A stretch of DNA of 49,911 bases, from positions 1-49,911 of the forward strand of contig LSSN01000153.1 of NCBI GenBank assembly GCA_001970855.1. Direction: 5' to 3'. The translations under genes were made by a program, and so were the position numbers. The notes beneath the pieces were generated by a model. That model was not told the origin of the DNA, did not search any database, and was given only the letters and a program-made list of their open reading frames with translations. This document shows, piece after piece, positions 1 to 8,388 of this stretch. Source of the stretch: Smittium culicis (lineage: Eukaryota > Kickxellomycota > Harpellomycetes > Harpellales > Legeriomycetaceae). Each line of letters begins with the position of its first letter. The stretch's first letter is position 1.

Positions 1-1146
1 ATTTAATGAGCTGGCGGGGGGTTTTTTCAAGCCTACGGTGCCCCAGAGGCAATCTATGCTGCCCGGTTTGGGTGTTGCAGCTTCATCATTGGTTGATACT
101 TCGGTATCGTCGATGATTTTTGACTTCTCAACCGGCTTTGTGCTGGGTTGAGCTTCTATGGTCACTGATTTAGAATCACCAGTTTGGGGAGCGGCTGATA
201 CCGGTGGTGCTTCGGCGTTAGAGCTGTTAAAGCTGAATTTTAGCTTCTGCATGTTCTCGCGTGCATTTTTTTTGATTTTATTTTTCTTGATTTTATGGCA
301 CTCAGATTTCCAGTGCCCGGCCTCCTTGCAGTAGCTGCATGCCTCCTTACAGCCCTTGTAAAATATGTTTATTTTACCATTTTCATGGTCGAGGAAGCTT
401 GGGAGGTCGACCTCCATGTTATTTTTTTTAACAAGTACTTTGATCCCATATGGGAGGTACTGGTTGTTGTCGAATCGGCGCCAAGCGATGATATCCTTGA
501 TTTCACACCAAGGCCCGAGCTCTTTTAGAATTAGCTTGGCCATTGGTTCGATTCCTACATCCCTGAAGTTAGGGATGTTTACTACAGTGATATCTTCCTC
601 GATTTTCACTGTCTGATATAGGTCTATTGGCTTGTCGTTATAGACAAGCTTCGTAGACATTAGAATGTTTGCGTCTTTTATATTATTAAAAATCATGTAT
701 GTTGTGCCGGCGCGATGTTCGTCCTGTCTAATGTACGACACATCTTTAAGGGCGATGAATACAACCTCAAGGGCGTCGATGTGGTTCCCTTTGAATTGGG
801 CCCATGAGCAGCCGACTTTCATGTCGGAGCCGCCAGTGCAGAACTTCTTAAGGCAGGTCATTTCCCCTCCAAAAAGCATATGCTTGATGGAAACCTCCTT
901 ATACATACTCATATCTGTCAAATTTCCTTTTTTTCCTGCGAGGATTTTTTTAGCTGAGCTTTTTTGCATTTTTTTGTTGCTAAGTTGTGATCTGGGATCA
1001 TGGTTTAGCCTATGTTGGTTATTAACCCTGGTATAATCAGCAGTGTTGCTGTTTTGTACCTCTTTTGTTAGGCATTGAGGGCCATTCCCCTTCACAACGT
1101 CGCTAAATAAGGTTCTAGCACGTTTTACAGGCTTTCTAATGACCAT
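1..1146 (-). CDS. Gag-like zinc-knuckle ORF of a retroelement (3' end cut by window edge)
   Basis: An uninterrupted frame of 382 codons starts at the ATG at 1146 and runs off the left edge. A stop in the same frame (TAA) lies three codons upstream of that ATG, so the start is secure. A single CCHC zinc knuckle, C-X2-C-X4-H-X4-C, sits at residues 270-283 (bases 298-339) and is followed by a lysine-rich stretch and a Pro/Ser/Thr-rich tail. Family knowledge: one zinc knuckle after an RNA-binding-like domain is typical of the nucleic-acid-binding ORF1 of LINE-type elements and of LTR-element Gag. The frame has no stops and is visibly richer in G+C than its flanks, which suggests a recent copy. 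I infer a LINE-like ORF1, but an LTR Gag is not excluded because no RT is visible on this side of the edge. Confidence 0.75.
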   Translation of the reverse strand, partial: MVIRKPVKRARTLFSDVVKGNGPQCLTKEVQNSNTADYTRVNNQHRLNHDPRSQLSNKKMQKSSAKKILAGKKGNLTDMSMYKEVSIKHMLFGGEMTCLKKFCTGGSDMKVGCSWAQFKGNHIDALEVVFIALKDVSYIRQDEHRAGTTYMIFNNIKDANILMSTKLVYNDKPIDLYQTVKIEEDITVVNIPNFRDVGIEPMAKLILKELGPWCEIKDIIAWRRFDNNQYLPYGIKVLVKKNNMEVDLPSFLDHENGKINIFYKGCKEACSYCKEAGHWKSECHKIKKNKIKKNARENMQKLKFSFNSSNAEAPPVSAAPQTGDSKSVTIEAQPSTKPVEKSKIIDDTEVSTNDEAATPKPGSIDCLWGTVGLKKPPASSLN

Positions 1147-1639
1147 AATTGATTAAATTGGTGTTTTTTTTTTGTGATTTTATTTATTTTTTGGTTTTTT
1201 TTGTGTAGGCTTTTTTTTATGTCGCAAATTAGTCGAAATAATCAAATTCGTTAAATTCGGCGATTTGTGCTCTTTTTTTTCGATTTGGCTTATTAAAACC
1301 GTGCATCAAACTTGGGCACTTACAATTTTATTTCAATAGTTAAACTTTGTATAAACCAAACTTTTACCAAAATGTAGCTCTTGGCAATTTCAAAAAAGTT
1401 GTATTAATAAATAATAGTCGATAGACTACGGGTTCGATGGTTATTTTCAATTTTATTTAGTAAGGGCGTAAAAAAAGTGAATAGTAGACAAGAAATAAAA
1501 ATTTTATAGATTCTCTAATCCTATTTGTTTGTCCAAAAAAATTTTTTCCAAGAAAGAGAGAGAGAATGTTACTTTTTTTTTTTATATCTGCAATTTGGAG
1601 CTTCATTATGATATTTAGTATATTTTGTTACAGTTTAAG
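1147..1639. other. Noncoding leader/flank of the gag-like element
   Basis: Upstream of the gag-like ATG is a T-rich stretch on the plus strand (A-rich on the coding strand), consistent with an untranslated leader. I cannot place the 5' end of the element and see no target-site duplication or gene here. Confidence 0.3.
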
Positions 1640-1870
1640 CAATATGAAATATTTGATTACAAATCAAATAAAATTTATTCGTATTAATATACAGTTTCTC
1701 TAGTATATGACTAGACAAAAAAATATTAGAAACTCGTCCAAGGTGTTTTGGTAGCTAAAAGATTTTTTTTTTTTGCCGATATTGGTCTCAATCCCTTTTG
1801 GCTTATAACAATCCGACATAATTTATTGTAGTTAGGAATGTATGATGTTTTATTAATACTATAAACGCTT
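1640..1870 (-). pseudogene. Decayed Ty3/gypsy pol fragment (RT C-terminus)
   Basis: Minus-strand translation near 1735-1840 reads VISQKGLRP..AK, which corresponds to the Ty3/gypsy RT block 'HVVS.(E/K)G(I/L)RPDP.K'. After a frame change, a degraded F.GL..YYR-like stretch follows. Nothing else of the element is recognisable nearby, and the surrounding open frame is a by-product of AT-rich sequence. This is a relic rather than a gene. The same motif occurs independently in the larger Ty3 relic near 33.8 kb. Confidence 0.5.
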
Positions 1871-2507
1871 ATAGTTATAAATAATTCCGTGACTAAAAGA
1901 CATACTAATTTTAATATTATTTCTGATAATTTAAAAAAAACTTGTAAAAAAAGAAAATAATGATTTAATATTAATTTAAAGATGAGATAATAATGCAAAT
2001 TAATACTTAAAAATAGGATCAGATCTATATACGAGTGTAAATATAAATACAGAAAAAACACTATTTAAGTCACGAGTCTGTATAAAACATGAAACACAAG
2101 AGTTCTTTTTTCTAGTGACGAAATGAAAAAAGAGACCTTGATAATGTGGTTTGAGGCTTAATTATGCATAATTGGTTGGTAATCTAGATAAATAGATTGA
2201 TTGCTAATTTATTTTTTTGGGCTTAACAACTATCGTTAGCCGGTGAAGAATAGTTACTGTCGACTTGGTAAGAATTGTGGTGGGAATTGTTATGATAAGA
2301 AGAGGTGAAATCTGAGTTGTTAGTTGGCTACATATGATGTTGGTTGTGAGTTTGTAAATTGGAATGATTAAAAAAGATAAAATTATTTGTTTCAGATCTG
2401 CCGAAAATGAAATAGCGTTGGTATCATGTAACAAAATTTTGATGCCTGCTTGTTGATATTGCTAGAGCTACAGGTTGTAGACTTGGTTATGTAGGAAATG
2501 CTATGTT
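1871..2507. other. Intergenic, no supported gene
   Basis: AT-rich sequence downstream of the RING gene. An open minus-strand frame (2204-2434) shows no domain. In another frame the same DNA encodes a Ser/Asn/His/Tyr-rich stretch that could be an alternative tail of the RING gene, but I see no splice arrangement that requires it. Confidence 0.4.
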
Positions 2508-3506
2508 TTAGTCGAAATTTTCTTGAGTGTAATTTCCTTGTTGTGGGCGCAAGTCATACCTGCAGTTTGGGCAGGATCCTGAACGCGAGGTGAGCCAAGT
2601 ATCGAGACATTCCTGATGAAATCTGTGCAAGCACGGAATTATTCTGATTTTATCACCTAGATTGATAATTTCAAAACAGATCAAGCATTCATAGTTGTGA
2701 TTTTTCTCTTCTTGGTTTGATCCAGCTTCATTAGACGTGTTTAGGTTGGATCCGAAAATATCGCTTTTTACTTGAGTAAATGAGTTTGATATCATATTTG
2801 AAGCGGATTTTAATATTTTTGATCTGTAACCATCATTAGGATCATCGAATATATGTTTTGATTTGCTTATGATTGTTGATGACTTTATCGTGCCATTATT
2901 ATCGCTGTTGAACATCTTTTCAGTGACAACCGCTATTGGGTAAAGAGCAAGTTCGTCATTATTTAGGTTTTTTCTTTTCTTTGGGGCAGGTCTAGGACTT
3001 TGAATATTGATTTCAGTAGGTTCAGGTCTAGGGTTTTGAATATTGATTTCGGTAGATTCAGGTCTAGGACTTTGAATACCGGTTTCGATAGATTCAGGTG
3101 TTGAATTACAGCATTTAACGATTAAAATGGCAATTGCAAAATAAGTAAAGAGTGCTAGGGAAAATTATAAAATGGAAAATATTAGTATTTATACATAATC
3201 AAATATTAGGTAATTTGATAATAGATAATCCAGAATCTTACCAAAAAATATGACAGCAGAAATAACGATTAAATTAAATTTAATTGTTTCGGAGTTATCT
3301 ACAGGATCAATACTTTGAAGTTAGTCTAAATTGATATATGAGAAAGAATATATTATAATTCAAATACCGCTAGGTATATTATCATAATTAGTGCTAATTC
3401 GGCTTGAATAGTAGCTTGTAGTATATGGGTTGAAGGATGAGATTTGGCAGTCGAAGCAAAGCGTGGTTGTTGGGATGTTTGAAACAATATTGAATTGAGG
3501 AGCCAT
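2508..3506 (-). CDS. Membrane-anchored RING-H2 E3 ubiquitin ligase, three exons
   Basis: Rebuilt as exons 3506-3368, 3298-3242 and 3154-2508, giving 280 aa. Intron 1 (3367-3299) has GTATTT, an ACTAAC branch site and TGTAG. Intron 2 (3241-3155) has GTAAGA, TACTAAT and CCCTAG. Both joins keep phase. The order is a short Ser/Thr/Tyr/Asn-rich N-terminus (1-47), one 23-residue membrane helix (56-78, split by intron 2), three 12-residue repeats (85-120), a PKKRK basic patch, an L-rich YP motif (about 129-142), then a RING-H2 finger with C222, C225, C240, H242, H245, C248, C260 and C263, ending RYDLRP. Known of the family: single-pass RING-H2 proteins recruit E2 enzymes at ER, Golgi or endosomal membranes. 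The substrate is unknown. The helix appearing exactly across the splice junction strongly supports the model. The first exon is the least certain part. Confidence 0.82.
2991..3098 (-). repeat. In-gene tandem repeat, 3 x 36 bp (12 aa)
   Basis: Three consecutive 36-bp units in the RING-H2 gene encode PE(S/P)(T/I)E(I/T)(N/G)IQ(S/N)PR. They lie between the membrane helix and the RING and form a Pro/Glu-rich spacer. The units differ by only a few bases, so copy number may vary between strains. Confidence 0.85.
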
Positions 3507-4682
3507 TTGATTATAGGTGTTTTTTTAAAAATGAAAATATATGGGTGTGTATAAAGGCTAGAGTATATAAGTCTAATAATACAATATCGAGTATACAAGT
3601 CTAATAACACAGTTTCGAGTATATAATTCTAATAATACAGTTTCTTGAATATATTGAGAGATAATAGGATATAAAGATAATATTTTATTTAGATCAGCAA
3701 TGTACGTAAAATGTTTGAATTTATACTAGAGATTCTATTGTTGAGCGGAACATATTCTATTAAATTTTTGTTACTCTTTAAATTTTAATGGGGTTTAAAT
3801 CCGACTAGAATATATTATCATTGGGGTTAAATTTTTTGGCCAATATGTGTACCAAATTATTAGCTGCAATTAATAACTATATGAAAAAAATTTCCTTACA
3901 CCCTAAGAATTCCCCATGCACTTGGAATTATTGCGGAAATGGATTTGCAAAGATGGCAAACGTGTAGGAATAAAAGGCTGGATTCAATTAAATTTTTTTT
4001 ATTGAGATCTGGCGCTGCGACCACTAATCATCAGCAAAACAAAATGCTTTTAGTAAATATATGTCTAAGATTTTAAACAAAGAAATCAATTTATTGCGGT
4101 TTAAAATTATTGGACCGAATATTTAAAATTTAAAATTATTGTTGGCAGAATAGATAGTAATTTCGATATTTTTATTATTCACCTCTCCTTGAATGTATTA
4201 TTTGCTAAAAACAATACCAATTTTATCTATTGGATAGAAATTTAATATGAAATTCCATACACTGTAACTCATTATGCACAAAAGCGCTCTCTTCAAAAAG
4301 AATCCGCCGTAATGTAGAAGAATCAGCTACTGCTGCCGAATTCTTCGGCTCTTTTGAGCATCTGCTGATAGGACTGATGTTTTTATTGAGTTTTTTGATG
4401 GTTAATTTTGTTTTGTATCTACTGTGACAATATATAGAGGTTTAAATTGGATATAAAAGATTTATTTAGCTTCGAAAAGTGATAATTTTAGTAGTTGCAA
4501 GTTAACCAAAAAAAATTACAATTCTTATATGAAATGCTAAACTCGTCTTTTTAGCCTAATTTTCATTTTTCCTATAATTTTTCCCATTCTTTGATGGAGT
4601 TTCTTTGTCGTTTTTCCGCGGTTATTATACTTTTTTGGTTTCATCACAAGTTTTGTGATATTAATTTTGTAATAGTTGATAA
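3507..4682. other. Intergenic, nothing recognised
   Basis: AT-rich spacer between the start of the RING gene and the foldback element. It contains a small GC-richer patch around 4270-4380 but no open frame with a motif, no RNA gene and no clear repeat. Confidence 0.4.
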
Positions 4683-4689
4683 TATAAAT

Positions 4690-4893
4690 TTAAGGGGAAA
4701 TTGCAAAAATAGTCAAAATTTTATTGGAAAATTGCAAAAATAGTCAAAATTTTATTGGAAAATTGCAAAAATAGTCAAAATTTTATTGGAAAATTGCAAA
4801 ACTAGTCAAACTTGATGGAAATTTGCAAAACTAGTCAAATTAAAGTGCATATTTGCAAAAATAGTCAAAAAAAACAATCTAAGCCAATAAAAA
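4690..4893 (+). repeat. Left inverted arm with 31-bp tandem units
   Basis: Exact 31-bp units start at 4700, 4731 and 4762, and a variant unit starts at 4793. Shorter related units follow, ending near a CAATCTAAG motif. The arm is about 61 bp longer than the right arm, i.e. two extra 31-bp units. Confidence 0.88.
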
Positions 4894-4967
4894 GATTGAA
4901 AGGTCTATTTTGGATATTTTAACTATTTTTCTTTAAATTTCTATATTTAGGTTTTATAATCTATAAT

Positions 4968-5146
4968 TTAGCCCTTTCATGACTGGTAGGTAATTATTTG
5001 TCCAATAATCAACATTTAACTAATTAAATTCTAAAGATAGATAATTTATTGGCTTGCACACCATAGTAGCAAATAATATACAAACTTAAAACTCGTAGCA
5101 AATCAATAAATTGCATTTTTAACGTATGCGCATATTAAAGGGCTAA
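4968..5146 (+). mobile_element. piggyBac-like MITE, copy A (divergent)
   Basis: 179 bp, starting TTAGCCCTTTC and ending AAAGGGCTAA. The interior is shared only weakly with the other copies (GGTAGG near the left end, AGCAAATAATA in the middle). It lies inside the foldback element. Confidence 0.6.
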
Positions 5147-5420
5147 ACGTATTTTTATTGCTTTGCTAAATTACTAGAAACTATGCGATAATGTAAAATA
5201 AAAAATATTAAATCTGTTATAAGGCACAATAAAAGCATAAATCATAATACAATTATGTTCCTTTGCCGTTGTATCAACATCTTATCTAAAAAGTAAGTGC
5301 AATAAATCAATCAACTGAACTATCTAAAAAGCTGTTTCTTCGAGCAAAAGAAATGAAATGCTATAAAAATTATATACGCTCAGTACTGTTACAACCTTTC
5401 TAGTCTAAAAAATTGATATT

Positions 5421-5617
5421 TTAACCCTTTCCCGTACAACGCTCATTAAAAAATCGAATTTATTGATTCTTTTATGATTTATAAGCAATTTTATTATTTG
5501 TTGCTAAATTAAAACAAACGAATATCTCTTAAAGCCTCGGAGCTTAACTATTTTAATTGAATACTGTTGACTATACTTTATAGATCAAAAACAGTCTACT
5601 GCTCGCGAAAGGGTTAA
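5421..5617 (-). mobile_element. piggyBac-like MITE, copy B
   Basis: 197 bp including TTAA at both ends, starting TTAACCCTTTCCCGT and ending GCGAAAGGGTTAA. Relative to copy G it is reversed, with the AACGCTC end on the left and the AAACAGTCTACTG end on the right. Its terminal TTAA (5614-5617) is also the first TTAA of copy C. Confidence 0.75.
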
Positions 5618-5789
5618 ACTTTCATGGTCGGTTGGCTATTTTAAAACTACTAATATAGCCAACAGCGTTAAATTAAAGCACTTTAACTCCGAGGATTTAA
5701 GAAATACTGGCTTTTTGTATTTTAGCAGCAAATAATAAACTTATGATAAATCTGATTTTTATAAAGAGTGTTGGACAGGAAAGGGTTAA
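5614..5789 (+). mobile_element. piggyBac-like MITE, copy C (shares TTAA with copy B)
   Basis: 176 bp. The left end reads TTAAACTTTC, short of the usual CCC, followed by GGTCGGTTGGCTATTTT. The right end reads GAGTGTTGGACAGGAAAGGG and then TTAA. It lies head to tail with copy B across one shared TTAA. Confidence 0.7.
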
Positions 5790-6009
5790 ACAAACCTTAA
5801 TTCAAATACAAAATTCTTGAATTGTAATTATTTTCATATTAATAACTTAAAGATATAAATTTAAACAAAATATACTTATCATACAATTAAAATAAAAGCA
5901 TAATAATAAAAATTTAACTATGAATTTAAACTATGGTTAAAGAAAATTTAATTAAATCAGGCACTCAAGAAACATCGAAGTTGTTGCAATTAAGTTGAGT
6001 TGTCAGCTT

Positions 6010-6205
6010 TTAATCCTTTTCCGTTTAACACTCTTTAAAAAAGCTATATCATTGATTCGTTTATAATTTTAAATAAATTTATTATTTGACGTTATTATTC
6101 GATATACCAATATTTCTTAAGTATTCAGAATTTAAGTAAAATAACTGAACAGAGTTGGCTATATCTGGTAGATCAAAAATAGTCTTCCGCCCGTGAAAGT
6201 GTTAA
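6010..6205 (-). mobile_element. piggyBac-like MITE, copy D
   Basis: 196 bp. The left end is TTAATCCTTTTCCGTTTAAC and the right end ATAGTCTTCCGCCCGTGAAA then GTGTTAA. Same orientation as copy B. It lies inside the foldback element near its right arm. Confidence 0.7.
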
Positions 6206-6313
6206 GCAGAAAGAATCGTTTGATATTTTAAATTACCCTCTACACGTTAATTAAGAATACAAGCAAAAAAAATTCAGAAATTGAACCATTAAATTTAAAT
6301 TATTTTGAACTAC

Positions 6314-6456
6314 ATTTTTATTGACTTAGATTGTTTTTTTTTGACTATTTTTGCAAATATGCACTTTAATTTGACTAGTTTTGCAAATTTCCATCAAGTT
6401 TGACTAGTTTTGCAATTTTCCAATAAAATTTTGACTATTTTTGCAATTACCCCAAT
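6314..6456 (-). repeat. Right inverted arm of the foldback-like element
   Basis: This is the reverse complement of the left arm over its whole length, with only a few mismatches. It holds one 31-bp unit where the left arm holds three. It ends in CCCCAAT before the TATAAAT direct repeat. Confidence 0.88.
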
Positions 6457-6463
6457 TATAAAT

Positions 6464-8388
6464 GTAAAAAATTGCCACAAAAGTAAAAGTACAATGCATT
6501 AAGGGTAACAAATAAAATCCACTCAGATATAAATGAAAAGATGTATTTATAATTAAATATTATTTTAAAATGAAATGCAATGTAATGCAATTCTGTTTAG
6601 AGGAAATAAAAATTATTATATATAAATTATCATTAAAAGGAATGAGGAAAGAAATAAATGTGGCTCACCATAATAAAAAAAAGGATGGCTACAATTTTTT
6701 CAACAAAATAAAAGAATATATGATCAATACATAAAAATTGATTAATAACATAAATAAATGTAAAGGGTTCTCCTGTTCCAGAGACGGCCTTCTGAATAAG
6801 ACTATACACACCTTGGAACCATTAGTCTTCTTGAATGTTTTGGAAGAATCAGTGAGATCTTTGTTAATAGTTTCTTTAGTCATAGTAAATAGAAATGTTT
6901 TTTTCTTTTTTTACTATTATTATTATTGTCATAGATTACTACTACAGCTGCCTATATTTGATATCAATGAGTTGAGTTTTAGATGAATGAATTTAGTAAG
7001 TAAAAAAAGCAAAGATAAAAAAAGAAAAGTGCTGATAGTTTATATGTATAAACTAAATTTTTTAGTATTTGAAGAATTGGGAAAATTTTATTTCTTTGCT
7101 CTTGATAGAAAAAATAGTTAAATAAGTATAAATATAATTTATGGTTTATTTCAAATGTTTTTTCAAGTTTTATATTTTTTACTCCAACATCATATCTCTA
7201 TTATTAATATAAAATAATATTTTTATTTATATAATTTGTATTTATAAATTTTTTGTTGTATGTTAATTCTCCAAATATTCACTCCTCCTCATTGCTTTCC
7301 AAAGCTCGGGTTTATATACAAGTTTCACATTTCATTTCAAAACATTTTTTTTTTATTTTCATAAACACGATAGATCAAATATTAATCAATATAGCTTTTT
7401 TTTTCATTACAAAAATATCTGTTATTTTAGATCGCGTTATAAATCTTTATAAAATCAAATAAAACCAGGTTATACGATTTATTACCATTAATCACTATTA
7501 TCTTTTCTTTCGATCATCATGTAGTTGAAAAAGTATAAGTATCCTATTATTTTAATTGATTTATCTCTTTGCTAGTTCTGACTTGTAATCACAAGAAAAC
7601 TTTTTAAATGAGATTTGATTAATAAAAGTTAATTTTTATAAAAAATTTGATGTTAATATAATTAGATAGTGAAGTAGATACTCACAAAGAAAATTGATTT
7701 GAAAAATTAACTTTGATTTCAATAAAGTAATACTTTCAGCTATAATATTTATTATTATAAAGACTTGTAGCTTTGTGCTATTTGTGCACTACTATTTTAA
7801 TAAAAATATAAATCATAATCATAATCATAATCATTATTATACATCATACTCTAAATTGGAATTTAATATCATAAACTATTTAAATAATAAATTATAACCT
7901 CTATAAAATATGAATAATATATGAGGGAAAATAATATTTAAAAAGAATCATCTCGGACTTTTATTAAAATTAAGTTACTATTTATTTGTTATTTTAAATT
8001 CAACTACAATTCTAAATTCATTTCTAAAGAAATAATAGTTTATGGGAAATCTATTCTCTGAAATTAAAATAAAATTTCTAACTCTATTAACATTTTGATT
8101 CTTTTTTTGCCTTATAATGTCAGAATAATTAGTCTAAATTAGATTAAATTTTATATTTTATATTCGAGAATTTCATTTAAAAATTATCCAATTAAAAAAA
8201 CTAATTCCGCTTGCAGAAATAAAAAAAAAAAGTTAAATCCAGAATTTAATCTACAATTTTTACTACATCAATAATTTACATTTATTTTTAATTTAATTTA
8301 TTTATATTATAATCATTAATTTATACAAGTTAAACAATTATAAAAAACTAATTAATATTAAATTTTATTTAATATAAATACACGATAT
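6464..8388. other. Intergenic, AT-rich; one doubtful small frame
   Basis: Very AT-rich spacer. A 64-aa minus-strand frame (6689-6883) begins with a plausible charged N-terminus (MTKETINKDL) and has better base composition over its first ~40 codons than its surroundings, then becomes low-complexity hydrophobic. It could be a first exon of an unrecognised small gene. A short ATAATC microsatellite lies near 7815-7835. No other feature is supported. Confidence 0.35.

Larger units (their letters stand above)
4683..6463. mobile_element. Foldback-like transposable element with repeat-built inverted arms
   Basis: Two long inverted arms (4690-4893 and 6314-6456) flank about 1.4 kb of noncoding DNA. 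The outer ends read TTAAGGGG and CCCCAAT, and a 7-bp direct repeat TATAAAT (4683-4689 and 6457-6463) is a plausible target-site duplication. The arms consist of units starting ATTGCAAAA(A/C)TAGTC. The interior carries four MITE copies and no transposase frame. Known analogues are foldback (FB/Galileo-type) elements, which also have long, internally repetitive inverted termini and depend on a transposase in trans. The superfamily is not assignable from the sequence. Confidence 0.75.

Noticed and set aside
535..565. tRNA-like GGTTCGATTCC word
   Set aside because: It lies inside the gag-like coding frame and has no acceptor or anticodon stems around it.
2204..2434. 76-aa minus-strand frame downstream of the RING gene
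   Set aside because: Ile/Thr-rich by composition, with no motif. Another frame gives a Ser/Asn/His-rich tail, but no splice junction is needed because the RING exon ends in a proper stop.
2545..2570. TGCAG|GTATGA donor-like sequence inside the RING finger
   Set aside because: Using it would remove the conserved RYDLRP end of the RING; reading through gives a normal family C-terminus.
3285..3325. Alternative 3' splice site at CAAAG in intron 1 of the RING gene
   Set aside because: It leads to a stop in the joined frame; only the TGTAG site 14 nt further on keeps phase into the membrane helix.
4700..4893. Regular 31-bp repeats considered as a CRISPR array
   Set aside because: The units are directly adjacent without unique spacers and are mirrored by an inverted copy; this is a transposon arm in a eukaryote.
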